A stretch of 64,000 bases of DNA, from NCBI RefSeq assembly GCF_041893525.1, contig NZ_CP169068.1. The stretch is one strand, 5' to 3'. Positions 8,481-19,400 of this stretch are shown in pieces. The stretch's first letter is position 1, and each line of letters starts with the position of its first letter. The notes under the pieces were generated by a model that worked only from the letters and a program-made list of their open reading frames with translations, was not told where the DNA came from and ran no database searches. The stretch comes from Phaeobacter bryozoorum. GTDB taxonomy: Bacteria; Pseudomonadota; Alphaproteobacteria; Rhodobacterales; Rhodobacteraceae. Made by a program: the position numbers and the translations under genes.

Positions 8481-8626
8481 ATGCCTCTCCTGTTGCCGTT
8501 GCTCTGCGAAAAATTGCGCGGTGCTGTCTACGGGTCGCGGGTCGAACCTGAAACAATCGGGCAAATGCAGACTTGTTACGGCAACTTTATTACTTTGCAG
8601 TCGCAGAAAGGCAAGTGTTTTCTCCG

Positions 8627-9502
8627 TTAGCGCAATCTGCCGATAGAATAGGTCGGTGCAGATTTTTCCTTTTCCAAATAGGTGCTTAGCGCGGCTTCAT
8701 CGGGCTGGTGGTCGGTTTTGGTCTCTTTTGCTGCAAGTCCACCTGTAATGAAGAGTGAGTCCAGACCTTCGCCCATTGCGCCCGAGATATCGGTGTGGGG
8801 GCCGTCACCGATCGCCAATATGTCACGGTCGGCGATATCCAGGCCCAGCTCCGCCAGACGCCGCCGCGCCAGATCGTAGATCGGCGGGTGGGGCTTGCCG
8901 AAGTACAGGCTCTCGCCGCCCATTTCCGTATAAAGCCGCGCCAGCGCCCCGGCGCACCATTCGCGCGTCTCGCCGCGATCAACCACGATATCGGGATTGG
9001 CGCAGAGTAGTTTCAGCCCCATCTGCTTGGCATAAAGGAAATCCGGGCGGTTCACATCCGGGTCGGCCTGCGTATCGAAGGGGCCGCAGCAGACAATGCC
9101 TTCGGCCTCCTTCAACGGAACGCGGGTCACATCAATCGGATCGTCCAGCATCTTCAGCGGCTCAAAGAAGCCGGCATCGCGCTCCCATTCACCCATGAAA
9201 TAGACCTTGCGGCCAACGGCACCGCTGAACATGGCGGCGCGTGCGGAATTGCCGGAGGTGGCAATGGTGTCATAGGCATCCTGAGGGACGCCGAAGTCGC
9301 CAAGCTGTGCCGCAACCCCCGCCCTTGGCTTGGGCGAGTTGGTCACCAGCACAACAACACCGCCTGCCGCGCGATAGGCCTGCAAGGCAGCCACGGCCTC
9401 GGGGTAGGCGGTGATACCGTTGTGCACACAGCCCCAAAGATCGACAAACAGGGCTTTGTACTGGCTTGAGACCTCGGCGAGGGAGGCAATGAGTCGGGTC
9501 AT
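8627..9502 (-). CDS. HAD-superfamily class IIA hydrolase (TIGR01459-like)
   Basis: 291 residues. HAD motif I is LFVDLWGCVHNG, motif II VLVTNSPKPR, and the late motif GDGPHTDISGA; KPHPPIYDLA carries the conserved lysine. The overall form matches the NagD/pyridoxal phosphatase-type IIA subfamily that is common in alphaproteobacteria. It should be a cytoplasmic phosphatase; the substrate is unknown. It stands alone between the MaoC gene and the divergent chemoreceptor gene. Confidence 0.88.
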   Translation of the reverse strand: MTRLIASLAEVSSQYKALFVDLWGCVHNGITAYPEAVAALQAYRAAGGVVVLVTNSPKPRAGVAAQLGDFGVPQDAYDTIATSGNSARAAMFSGAVGRKVYFMGEWERDAGFFEPLKMLDDPIDVTRVPLKEAEGIVCCGPFDTQADPDVNRPDFLYAKQMGLKLLCANPDIVVDRGETREWCAGALARLYTEMGGESLYFGKPHPPIYDLARRRLAELGLDIADRDILAIGDGPHTDISGAMGEGLDSLFITGGLAAKETKTDHQPDEAALSTYLEKEKSAPTYSIGRLR

Positions 9503-9642
9503 GGGACAGGTCTTTCACATGGGATTTCGGCAGTTCAAGCTATGCCAGAGCCTGCGGAATTTGACCAGATCGGCGATGTTTCCGGTTTTTTAACAACAGA
9601 GGCGTAGAACAGGTCGAGGCTACAACCCAGAGGTGTGCGGTA

Positions 9643-11610
9643 ATGTTTCGAACGATGTCAACAAAAACCCGATTTATTATTTCGGGTGCGGTATCCGTTT
9701 TTGCGATTGTTATATTGGCTCTGATATCTGTCTACAGCCTGTGGCAAAGCGAACTGGAGCTTGAGCGGCAGATTGATGTAACCAAAACGGTGCGCCACGA
9801 GCTGAAGGTCGACCTCCTGCATGAAGAGTTGCACGCGGAAGTGATCTATCTCGTGTTTGCCGGGGATCATGCGACCGCAGCCGAGAAAGAGGCGCTGCGC
9901 GCACGAGTGGTCCAGGCCAGCGAGGAGCTTCGCAAGAATCTGGAATTGCTGAAAAACGATTCCTTGCCACCAAAGGCGCTGGCGCAGGTCGAGGGGATGG
10001 TGGCGGAGGTTGATACCTTTGTCGGTCAGGGCGTCGCCCTGGCAGAGCTGGCCGTCACCGACCCGGTCGCCGCGGAGGCTGCTGTTGATGCCTTTCAGGA
10101 CAGTTACGCGGCCCTCAATGAGAAATTGCACCCGTTGAGTGACTGGATTGAAACCTCGGCGGTCGAAACCGCAAAGGCGGCGCGGGCACATGACATGCTT
10201 CTGCTTTATGTCCTCTTGGGAACATCCGCCCTGTTGGTCTTGGTGACGCTCTATAACGCGCGCAAGATGACCATGAACATTGTGCGCCCGATTGATCGGC
10301 TGCGCGAAGCCCTGCGCGAAGTCGCAGAAGGGGATTTTGGCATCAAGGTCGCTGAGCGGATGCGCGGTGACGATTTTGGCGAGATTGCCCGCGATATCGA
10401 CCGTGTGTCGGCCCGGGTCATCAGCGAGCTGGAGAAACAGAATACCCTGCGTGTGGAGGGTGAGCATGTCATCGACCGGCTGCGTCAGGGCCTGCAGGCG
10501 CTGGCGTCCGGGAACTTCAGCGTTCGCATCGCAGAGAGCTTTGGCGAGGCCTATGATCCGCTGCGGATGAATTATAACGAAACGGTCGATAAACTGAATG
10601 AGGTGATGGCCCAGGTGGTCAAGGCAAGCGCCGCGATCCAGGCGCAATCCGATGAAATCCGGTCCGGTGCTGAAGACATGTCTGCCCGCACCGAAAGCCA
10701 GGCGGCCACGCTAGAGCAAACGGCTGCCGCACTGGAAGAAATGACGGTCAGTGTCAACAACTCCGCCCAGAACGCCAAAGCCGTCGAAAGCGCTGTGGAT
10801 TCCGCGCGCAAGGATGTTGAAAACAGCGGCCGGGTCGTGGAGGGCGCGATCGAGGCGATGAATGAGATCGAACGCTCGTCCGGGCAGATTTCGCAGATCA
10901 TCGGCGTGATCGACGACATTGCCTTCCAGACCAACCTGCTGGCATTGAACGCTGGTGTCGAGGCGGCGCGGGCAGGTGAGGTCGGGCGCGGTTTTGCCGT
11001 CGTCGCCTCCGAGGTGCGCGCTTTGGCGCAACGGTCATCGGATGCCGCCAATGAGATCAAGTCGCTGATTTCGGCCAGCACCAGAACAGTGGAAGAGGGC
11101 GTGGAGAAGGTCGATAGCGCCGGCAAGGCCCTGTCGCAGGTTGTCGGCGAGGTGGTCAATATCGCCACGCTTGTCTCTGGTATCTCTTCGGAATCCGGTG
11201 AGCAGGCGCAGGGGCTGAACGAAATCAACATCGGTGTTGCCCAGCTGGACAATGTCACCCAGCAGAATGCCGCGATGGTTGAGGAATCCGGCGCTGCCAT
11301 CCTGAAGATGAACAGCGAGACCTATGGTCTGAACCAGATCGTCAGCCAGTTTGTCCTGCTCTCAGCAGATGGTGCCGCAGGCCGCGCACCCTCAGCGGCG
11401 GAGCGCGCAGCGGCCGTTGTCGAGGCAGGTCACCCGGATGAGGAGCGTTGGGAAGACTATAACGAAGTCTCCGCCCATGGGCCTGTTTCCGGCGACGGTA
11501 TCGATGATTGGGACACCGACCGCGCATCGCTGCACAAGTCCGTGGGGTCGAAAGCAGGGGATGCCGGTGACGATTGGGCGGATCGGGATGCGGTTGCCAA
11601 TTTCGCCTGA
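9643..11610 (+). CDS. Methyl-accepting chemotaxis protein
   Basis: 655 residues. An N-terminal membrane segment (about 11-33, FIISGAVSVFAIVILALISV) and a second (about 186-205, LLLYVLLGTSALLVLVTLY) enclose a ~150-residue periplasmic helical sensor. A HAMP domain follows (RPIDRLREALREVAEGDFGI), then a second HAMP-like stretch (GLQALASGNFSVRIAESFG), and the signalling hairpin tip DDIAFQTNLLALNAGVEAAR with AGEVGRGFAVVASEVRALAQ. The ligand is unknown. No C-terminal NWETF-type tether is present. No che genes are nearby, so it is an orphan receptor gene. A second ATG 12 bases in is also possible. Confidence 0.95.
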   Translation: MFRTMSTKTRFIISGAVSVFAIVILALISVYSLWQSELELERQIDVTKTVRHELKVDLLHEELHAEVIYLVFAGDHATAAEKEALRARVVQASEELRKNLELLKNDSLPPKALAQVEGMVAEVDTFVGQGVALAELAVTDPVAAEAAVDAFQDSYAALNEKLHPLSDWIETSAVETAKAARAHDMLLLYVLLGTSALLVLVTLYNARKMTMNIVRPIDRLREALREVAEGDFGIKVAERMRGDDFGEIARDIDRVSARVISELEKQNTLRVEGEHVIDRLRQGLQALASGNFSVRIAESFGEAYDPLRMNYNETVDKLNEVMAQVVKASAAIQAQSDEIRSGAEDMSARTESQAATLEQTAAALEEMTVSVNNSAQNAKAVESAVDSARKDVENSGRVVEGAIEAMNEIERSSGQISQIIGVIDDIAFQTNLLALNAGVEAARAGEVGRGFAVVASEVRALAQRSSDAANEIKSLISASTRTVEEGVEKVDSAGKALSQVVGEVVNIATLVSGISSESGEQAQGLNEINIGVAQLDNVTQQNAAMVEESGAAILKMNSETYGLNQIVSQFVLLSADGAAGRAPSAAERAAAVVEAGHPDEERWEDYNEVSAHGPVSGDGIDDWDTDRASLHKSVGSKAGDAGDDWADRDAVANFA

Positions 11611-12203
11611 CGGCCTGAGCGCCTGATAGTCGTCTGTGGGGCACGGTAGGCAGCTGACCACGCGCCGGTTTCAGGCTTGCCGCCTGCCGCGCGTGGCGGC
11701 CTGTCACCTGGGATCGGGCGTCAACTTCGCCCGGTGCAATCTGAACCGACCGGCCTCGGTCAGCCGATGCCTGTAAGCGCATCGGGCGCCCGCGACTTTA
11801 TGGCGGGATTGCCTGCGCCAATGCCTTTGCATGACGGAAATGCCAATGCCGGTCGATAGATCCACGTCACCTCTGGCGGTGCTGTCTCCTTTGCCGAGGC
11901 GCTGACGCCGGTCGCGGCGCTTTGGCCCCTTTTGCACCGGGGCGGGCTGGGATGACTTAGGTATCCGTGACTTACTTTCGCCCTGAGGCGTGATTTGCTG
12001 GAGTGTCATCCGGGGACCGCGACACGGGCAACCACAGCAATTGGTCAATGCGCACCGCAGATGCGGCAAACAGAGGTCCGGGGGGATCCGCAAGAGGGTG
12101 GCGATCGCTCTGCGCGTGCTACCAGCACCTGGTTGCCGGTCGATCGAAACACGCGGTGGTATCACCCGAAGATCGGACCGCCGGTGACTGCAGGTCCATC
12201 ATA
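11611..12203. other. Long intergenic stretch, no supported gene
   Basis: About 590 bases between the chemoreceptor and the pyrophosphatase terminator. Both strands carry open frames (for example a minus frame ending at 11704) but none shows a recognisable family, a good start context or low-complexity-free protein; the translations are arginine- and proline-rich like antisense shadows. It may hold decayed sequence. No RNA gene was recognised. Confidence 0.5.
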
Positions 12204-12238
12204 AAAGATGCGGGCCTCCTTAGAAGACCCGCATCTTT
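12204..12238 (-). terminator. Rho-independent terminator of ppaC
   Basis: Perfect 11-bp stem AAAGATGCGGG/CCCGCATCTTT with a 13-base loop, followed on the minus strand by TTTTATG. It begins about 30 bases past the ppaC stop. Confidence 0.85.
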
Positions 12239-12268
12239 CGCATTTCATAGGCTCGAAGGCGCCGGGCC

Positions 12269-13189
12269 TTAGATTGTCAGATTGGGGATGATCTGTTTCT
12301 TGCGGCTCATGATCCCCGGCAGCACAACGCTATCGCCCTCCGCTGTGGCGCCAAAGCTCTTGGCCGCGAGGGTTTTCACCAGGTCGTTGGGCACCAGAAG
12401 GGTGGCTTCTTCCTTCAGGATATCCACCACAAAGAGCAGAACCTGATCAACGCCATCTTCGGCAGCGACGGTTGTCATGGTTTCCATCAGCGACGCCTTG
12501 CGATCCAGCACAACGGCGGGAGCGGTGGTTTCCAGAACCGAGACCCGGAATTTGGTGCCTTCGACCGCGTATTCCTTGGAATCCATCCGCAGCAGCTCTG
12601 CGTCGGAGAAGGCCGAAACATCGGATTTCGCGGCAAACATCTCGGCGGCATAGGTGGCGATATCGACGCCGAGATCTTCGGCCAGGCTATAGGCCACGGC
12701 TTTGTCTTCCTGAGTGGTGGTCGGCGAGCGGAATTCCAGCGTGTCGCTCAGAATGCAGGTCAGCATCGCGCCTTTGATCTCGCGTGGTGCCTGCGCCAGA
12801 TCGCTGCCGATCATTTTCCACATGATGGTCGCGGTGCAGGCGACCGGCTCGATGCGGATGTCGATGGGGCCTTTGGTTTCCAACCCGCCGACCAGTTTAT
12901 GATGGTCGATGATCGCACGAACGTCAGCGCCATTGATATTGGCGGGCAGTTCAGCCGGGTTGTTGGTGTCGACGATGACGACAGGCTGATCATCGGCCAC
13001 ATCGCTGATGATCTCCGGCTTTTCCAGCCCCCAGTGTTGCAGCATGAAGGCCGCTTCGGTGTTGGGCTCGCCCAGCAATTTCGGAGCGGCTTCGACGCCT
13101 TTGATCTGGTTCAGATACCACGACCAGATGATGGCGGAGCCGGTGGAATTGGTATCGGGGGATTTATGGCCGAAGACGAAGGTAGTCAT
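12269..13189 (-). CDS. ppaC: Manganese-dependent inorganic pyrophosphatase (family II, DHH)
   Basis: 306 residues, the usual length. The DHH-family metal sites are plain: FGHKSPDTNSTGSAI, VVIVDTNNPAEL, AIIDHHKLVGGL, and the C-terminal DHHA2 signature SRKKQIIPNL that binds pyrophosphate. The enzyme hydrolyses pyrophosphate to phosphate in the cytoplasm, driving biosynthetic reactions. Its own terminator follows, so it is monocistronic. Presence of a family II enzyme rather than the common family I one is typical of some marine alphaproteobacteria (general knowledge). Confidence 0.95.
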   Translation of the reverse strand: MTTFVFGHKSPDTNSTGSAIIWSWYLNQIKGVEAAPKLLGEPNTEAAFMLQHWGLEKPEIISDVADDQPVVIVDTNNPAELPANINGADVRAIIDHHKLVGGLETKGPIDIRIEPVACTATIMWKMIGSDLAQAPREIKGAMLTCILSDTLEFRSPTTTQEDKAVAYSLAEDLGVDIATYAAEMFAAKSDVSAFSDAELLRMDSKEYAVEGTKFRVSVLETTAPAVVLDRKASLMETMTTVAAEDGVDQVLLFVVDILKEEATLLVPNDLVKTLAAKSFGATAEGDSVVLPGIMSRKKQIIPNLTI

Positions 13190-13402
13190 TGAAGTGTGTC
13201 CTATGCAGATGCCGGAATTTTGCGCGTCTTATAGGTGGGGGCGGCGATCTTGTCACCCCGGCCCGTTGTCTCGTCAATGCAGCTATGCCGTCCGTGCAGA
13301 CCAGGGCAGCGCAGGCGCGCCAGGGGAGCCAATGGCTGCGGATCATTGCCCTGATTTGGCGAATGGCTTTTCCTCTGCTGCGGCTAGGGGTAGCATTGCG
13401 CC

Positions 13403-14113
13403 ATGACCCGCGAAGATCAGCTTTATCCGCCCGTGAAGGCCCTGTTGGAACAGCAGGGGTATACCGTGAAGGGGGAGGTGGGGGCCGCTGATGTGGTTGC
13501 CTGCCGGGGCGATGAGCCACCGGTCATTGTCGAGCTGAAGTTGCGGTTTTCACTGTCGCTGTTCCATCAGGCGATCACGCGGCTTGCGCTGAGCGACCTC
13601 GTTTATATCGCTGTGCCGAAACCCGCTGGCCGCCAGGCGCGGCGGTTGCTGAAGGACAATCTGGCGATGTGTCGGCGTCTGGGGCTGGGGCTGATCACGG
13701 TTCTGCCGGATGGTCGGACGGAGGTCCAGTGTGATCCGGGGCCTTATGCGCCGCGAAAATCGGCCAAGAAACAGGCGCGGCTGCTGCGCGAATTTCAGCG
13801 CCTGCAGGGGGATCCGAATGCCGGTGGGGCCACCCGCCACGGGATCGTGACCGCCTATCGCCAGGACGCCCTGCGCTGTGCCGCCCATCTGGCAGACCAC
13901 GGGCCGAGCAAGGGGGCCGCCGTGGCCAGGGCAGCGGGCGTCCCGCAGGCCACCCGGATCATGGCGAGCAATCACTATGGCTGGTTCATGCGGGTCGCCA
14001 CCGGCATTTATCAACTGACCGAGGCCGGTCAGGCGGGGCTGGTTCATTGGGCGCATAGCTGGGAAGCGCTGGGGGCCGACGATGGGACAGCGGTCGAGGT
14101 GGGCCCTGCGTGA
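13403..14113 (+). CDS. DUF2161 family putative PD-(D/E)XK-type phosphodiesterase
   Basis: 236 residues. The N-terminal half shows a nuclease-like core: GYTVKGEVGAADVVACRGDE followed by VIVELKLRFSLSLFHQA, where D-x(n)-ELK resembles the PD-(D/E)XK metal site. The C-terminal ~90 residues look like a winged helix: APRKSAKKQARLLREFQRL, then GPSKGAAVARAAGVPQATRI and YGWFMRVATGIYQLTEAG. This domain set matches DUF2161. The role is not established. It stands alone, transcribed toward groES and ending 169 bases before it. Confidence 0.85.
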   Translation: MTREDQLYPPVKALLEQQGYTVKGEVGAADVVACRGDEPPVIVELKLRFSLSLFHQAITRLALSDLVYIAVPKPAGRQARRLLKDNLAMCRRLGLGLITVLPDGRTEVQCDPGPYAPRKSAKKQARLLREFQRLQGDPNAGGATRHGIVTAYRQDALRCAAHLADHGPSKGAAVARAAGVPQATRIMASNHYGWFMRVATGIYQLTEAGQAGLVHWAHSWEALGADDGTAVEVGPA

Positions 14114-14156
14114 TGGCCGCGGCAGAATATTGCCATAAAATTTCCCAACCAACCTG

Positions 14157-14185
14157 TTGACAGGACCGCACGCCCTGCCTAGCTA
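14157..14185 (+). promoter_or_regulatory. groESL sigma-70-like promoter
   Basis: A consensus -35 box TTGACA (14157-14162) is followed after 17 bases by TAGCTA (14180-14185) as a weaker -10. The predicted start falls at the edge of the CIRCE element, the normal arrangement for HrcA repression. Confidence 0.6.
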
Positions 14186-14193
14186 TTCGTTCG

Positions 14194-14220
14194 TTAGCAC
14201 TCGACAGTATTGAGTGCTAA
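14194..14220 (+). promoter_or_regulatory. CIRCE element (HrcA operator)
   Basis: Perfect inverted repeat TTAGCACTC-N9-GAGTGCTAA, the textbook CIRCE. HrcA bound here represses groESL until heat stress. It lies 63 bases before the groES start. The hrcA gene is not in the window. Confidence 0.97.
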
Positions 14221-14282
14221 CACCCTCTGCGGGGAGCAGGGGGGCGAGACAACAACCTTTGAGCCTTTAAGGAGCTACAAAG

Positions 14283-14570
14283 ATGGCATTGAAACCGCTT
14301 CATGACCGCGTGCTGGTCCGTCGCACCGAAAGCGAAGAAAAAACCGCCGGTGGTCTGATCATCCCTGATTCCGCCAAGGAAAAGCCGAGCGAAGGCGTTG
14401 TCGTCGCAACCGGCGAAGGCGCACGCAAGGACAGCGGCGAGCTGATCGCAATGGCTGTTTCGGCTGGCGACAAGATCCTGTTCGGCAAATGGTCCGGCAC
14501 CGAGGTCACCGTCGACGGCGAAGAGCTGCTGATGATGAAGGAAAGCGACATCATGGGCATCATCGAGTAA
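14283..14570 (+). CDS. groES: Co-chaperonin GroES
   Basis: 95 residues, the family length. KPLHDRVLVRRTESEEKTAGG and the mobile-loop region GGLIIPDSAKEKPSEG are diagnostic, with the C-terminal MKESDIMGIIE. GroES forms the heptameric lid of the GroEL folding chamber in the cytoplasm. A strong site AAGGAG precedes the ATG. It is the first gene of the groESL operon, under CIRCE control. Confidence 0.98.
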   Translation: MALKPLHDRVLVRRTESEEKTAGGLIIPDSAKEKPSEGVVVATGEGARKDSGELIAMAVSAGDKILFGKWSGTEVTVDGEELLMMKESDIMGIIE

Positions 14571-14645
14571 GACACCGGGTTTTTCCCAAGTCTGCTCTGA
14601 TCCCTGATCGCTTAAACCCACAGAATTTCTCTAGGAGAGTAAAAA

Positions 14646-16295
<1,650 letters not shown>

Positions 16296-16400
16296 TCACA
16301 AATCCCCTTGGGATTTGGGATGAGGCAAAAGGCGATTGGCTGCAGGTTTGTTATCTGGGCCAATTCGCCGGAAGCCCACCGCTGATGACTGGAAGAATTA

Positions 16401-16429
16401 GGGGCTGCCTTCGGGCGGCCCCTTTTCGT
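16401..16429 (+). terminator. Rho-independent terminator of groESL
   Basis: 9-bp stem GGGGCTGCC/GGCGGCCCC (one G-T pair) closed by a stable TTCG tetraloop and followed by TTTTCGTTTC. Confidence 0.8.
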
Positions 16430-16447
16430 TTCGGCGGGGAGAGAGAA

Positions 16448-16495
16448 GGCCCGCCTTGCGGGCCTGCCTCCGGCGGGAGTATTTTTGGAAAGGTG
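16448..16495. repeat. Candidate dispersed intergenic repeat
   Basis: An imperfect hairpin (AGGCCCGCCTTGCGGGCCT) is followed by CCGGCGGGAGTATTTTTGG. A related block, CCCGGGATATTTTGAGCC on the minus strand, lies at about 20645-20675 in this window. From memory, such GGCGGGnnTATTTTT blocks recur after genes in Rhodobacterales genomes; the wider copy number was not checked. Confidence 0.4.
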
Positions 16496-16601
16496 AATGA
16501 GGGGGGGCGTCGCAGCGTCGGCATATTTGGCCAGAAAGAGGGGATGATGCCTCTTGTCTCTTCTCTTTTCGTTTTCGAAACAAAGACCTAAAGTTTCCGC
16601 C

Positions 16602-17494
16602 ATGGTCAAAGCAGTTTTTATTCAGTCCTCGCATTCGGGTTATGACGACCAGCCTGGAAAAGCGTATCATTTCCCGAAGAAGCTCTATTTGAGCCGGGTC
16701 GAGCAAACCGTGGGCGACTGGGTCATCTTCTACGAGGGGCGGCGCGGCGGCGGTAAAGGGTACCATGCTGTACAGCGTGTCCTGAAGGTGCAGGATGACC
16801 CTGAGGACCCAGCATTGGCCTATGCGCTGCTGGACACAGGCAGTGAGCTGTCCTTTGAGAATTTTGTTCCCCGATGGGTAGAGGGGCAGGGACCCTATGA
16901 AACCGGGCTGCCACGGTCGCGCGGCAGCAACACAAGCGCGGTGCGGCTGATCTCCGACGCGGATTTTGCGCGCATTATCAATGCCGGCCTGACTGCGCGC
17001 GAAGAGCCGAATGCCATTCCGCGAACCGGGGATTTCACCGCGGAACCTGGTTTTGCCGAAGCACAGGTCGCTTTTGAAACCCCAAATGGACCTCGCGAAA
17101 CGCTGCTGTCCCAGCGGGCCTTCCGGGATAGTAGTTTTGCAAGACAGGTCAAACATGCCTATGGCGGCCGCTGTTCGGTGTCGGGGCTGGAGTTGCGCAA
17201 TGGCGGCGGGCGGCCGGAGGTCGAGGCCGCCCATATCGTGCCGGTTTCGGAATTGGTCCGGACACGGTGCGCAATGGGCTGGCCCTGTCGGGAACGGTAC
17301 ATTGGATGTTTGACCGAGGTCTTCTGTCGATCAGTGACGACCATGAGGTGCTTGTTGCGAAGAAGGCGGTGGATGACGCGACGCTGGATCGTTTGCTGCT
17401 GCCGGACCGGCGATTGATTGAGCCTGTGAACCCCGCATTCAAACCACACAGATCATATCTCCGCTGGCATCGGGAGAATGTCTTTAAGGGTTAG
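16602..17494 (+). pseudogene. HNH endonuclease family protein, interrupted by a one-base frameshift
   Basis: Residues read from 16602 (MVKAVFIQSSHSGYDDQPG) run to the HNH core: RGGRCSVSGL-like GGRCSVSGLELRNGG, then VEAAHIVPVSE; the frame then changes and continues as GPDTVRNGLALSGTVHWMFD with RGLLSISDDHEVLV to 17494. This order is exactly that of the restriction-like HNH family (AAHI.PV..GG.D...NG). The join is at about 17250-17256, where one base is missing relative to the expected codon series. The start may also be 16554. No methylase or other defence gene is adjacent. Either a sequencing error or a dead gene. Confidence 0.82.
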
Positions 17495-17586
17495 AGGCGC
17501 TTCGGGGCACATGTTCAGTCGAAGATAGATCTCTGACCCGAAAATATCACTGGTCCCAAGTTGGTTTGCGCGATAGCAGCCAGTTC

Positions 17587-18468
17587 ATGCGCCTGTTTCT
17601 TCTTGTCTTCCTCACCATGGTGGCCTTTGCCGCCAATTCCATCCTCAGCCGACTGGCGATCGGAGGCGGGCATATGGAGGCTACAAGCTTTGGCCTTTTG
17701 CGCGTGCTGTCCGGGGCGGTCACGCTGGTTGGGCTCTGTGCCCTCAGCGGGCTGTCGCTGAGACGTGATCGACGCCAGACCTTCTGGGGGGCGGCGGCGC
17801 TTACGACCTATATCGTCGGGTTCTCCATCGCCTATGAGGACCTGGATGCAGGGCTTGGCGCGCTGATCCTGTTCGGCGTGGTGCAGGTGTCGATGTTCCT
17901 GTGGGGGGCGCTGCGGGGCAGTCCGGTCGCGCCGGGGCAGGTCGCTGGCGCGGCAATTGCTCTGGTCGGGCTTGCTGCGGTGGTCTGGCCGACCGACGGT
18001 GTGCCAGCGGCGCCGCTGGGGGCCTCATGCCTGATGGCGCTGGGCGGTCTTGGATGGGCGGGCTACAGTCTGCTCGGACGGGGCGCAAAGGCACCACTGG
18101 CGGCAACGGCTGTGAATTTCGCGGCGGCGAGCGTGATCATGGTGCCCGCGGTGCTGATCTTCGGCGCGGACATCGTCATCTCTCCATGGGGCGTGGTGCT
18201 GGCCATTGTGTCCGGCGCAGTAACCTCGGGCCTTGGCTATGCGCTCTGGTATCACGTCTTGCCACAGCTTGCGCCCGCCGTGGCTGCCACGGTTCAGCTG
18301 TCGGTGCCGGTGATCGCGATCCTCGCCGGTGCGGTTGTGCTGGGAGAGGTGATTGGCCTGCAGCTGACCATTGGCGCGATCGCTGTTCTGGCCGGTATTG
18401 CAATCGTCGTCCTGTCTGGGCCGGGGCGCAGGCGGGCGGCGGGCATCCCGGCGGGCAAAGAGGGCTAA
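17587..18468 (+). CDS. EamA/DMT-superfamily transporter
   Basis: 293 residues with about ten hydrophobic helices arranged as two EamA repeats, the layout of the drug/metabolite transporter superfamily. Examples are LFLLVFLTMVAFAANSILS at the start and LSVPVIAILAGAVVLGEVIG near the end, the latter being the typical EamA helix 9 with its GE motif. It is an inner-membrane exporter; the cargo is unknown. A TTG at 17566 extends it by 7 residues, but the ATG at 17587 starts directly at the first helix and is preferred. Confidence 0.88.
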   Translation: MRLFLLVFLTMVAFAANSILSRLAIGGGHMEATSFGLLRVLSGAVTLVGLCALSGLSLRRDRRQTFWGAAALTTYIVGFSIAYEDLDAGLGALILFGVVQVSMFLWGALRGSPVAPGQVAGAAIALVGLAAVVWPTDGVPAAPLGASCLMALGGLGWAGYSLLGRGAKAPLAATAVNFAAASVIMVPAVLIFGADIVISPWGVVLAIVSGAVTSGLGYALWYHVLPQLAPAVAATVQLSVPVIAILAGAVVLGEVIGLQLTIGAIAVLAGIAIVVLSGPGRRRAAGIPAGKEG

Positions 18469-18566
18469 GGCGCCGCGTCACGGCTCCGGGAATCGCGGTC
18501 TGCTCTTTCCGTTGAGGTGAAATGCCCCTATCTGCGGTGTCACGACCCCTTGAGACCGCGAGCACA

Positions 18567-19400
18567 ATGACCCGACATTCCACCACCTTCTTAGCCAGTA
18601 TTTCGGCATGTGTCGCCGCGATCCTGTGTCTTGCTCCGGGATTGGCCCGTGCAGATTGCGCGATCCTGCTGCACGGTCTGGCGCGCAGCGAAATCTCGCT
18701 GGCGGTTATGGGGCAGGTGCTGGAGGCGCGCGGCGTCAAGGTCGTGACACCCGGGTACCCGTCAACCGACAAACCGGTGGCGGTGCTTGCCGCGGAGACG
18801 CTGCCGGATGCGGTCGGGCAATGTGCGGAGCAGATATCGCAAGGCGAGCAGATCCACTTTATCACCCATTCGATGGGCGGCATCCTGCTGCGCCACTGGT
18901 TGCGGGAAAACCGGCCAGAGGCGCTGGGGCGGGTGGTTATGCTGGCTCCTCCCAACCACGGCAGCGAATTGGTGGACGAACTGGGCGACTGGGAGGTCTT
19001 TGGCCTGTTGAACGGGCCTGCGGGGCTGCAGCTGGGAACCGGCGAGGACAGCCTGCCCAACCAGCTGCCTGCTGCCAGTTTCCCGGTTGGGGTCATCGCC
19101 GGGCGCTTCTCGCTCAACCCGGTGTTTTCGGCCATCATTCCGGGGCCGGATGACGGCAAGGTGTCGGTGCAGAGCACATATCTGGAGGGCATGGCGGATC
19201 ACATCGTGTTGCCCGTGACCCATACTTTCATGATGAATAATCCGCAGGTCATTGCGCAGGCGTTGCATTTCCTCGACAGGGGGCGCTTTGACCCCGATCT
19301 GACATGGTTTGAGTCCATCACGGGTGAGATAGAGGAGGCCTGTGCCGGTGGTCGGTGCAGCGCCGATGGGGATCAGCTGCAAGGGGAGGCCCGGCCATGA
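18567..19400 (+). CDS. Secreted alpha/beta-fold hydrolase (lipase/PGAP1-like)
   Basis: 277 residues from the ATG of MTRHSTTFLAS. A Sec signal peptide is evident (FLASISACVAAILCLAPGLARA), so the mature protein starts at about ADCAILLHGLAR in the periplasm. LLHGLAR is the oxyanion-hole motif and THSMGG holds the nucleophile Ser, as in bacterial lipases and PGAP1-like esterases; APPNHGSEL follows in the usual place. The His is likely in VTHTFM. The substrate is unknown. Its stop overlaps the phnM start as ATGA, implying coupled translation. An upstream ATG at 18522 is less likely. Confidence 0.85.
   Translation: MTRHSTTFLASISACVAAILCLAPGLARADCAILLHGLARSEISLAVMGQVLEARGVKVVTPGYPSTDKPVAVLAAETLPDAVGQCAEQISQGEQIHFITHSMGGILLRHWLRENRPEALGRVVMLAPPNHGSELVDELGDWEVFGLLNGPAGLQLGTGEDSLPNQLPAASFPVGVIAGRFSLNPVFSAIIPGPDDGKVSVQSTYLEGMADHIVLPVTHTFMMNNPQVIAQALHFLDRGRFDPDLTWFESITGEIEEACAGGRCSADGDQLQGEARP

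Noticed and set aside
11704..12165. Minus-strand 153-codon frame in the chemoreceptor-ppaC gap
   Set aside because: Arg/Pro-rich, no family and no ribosome-binding site; treated as noncoding.
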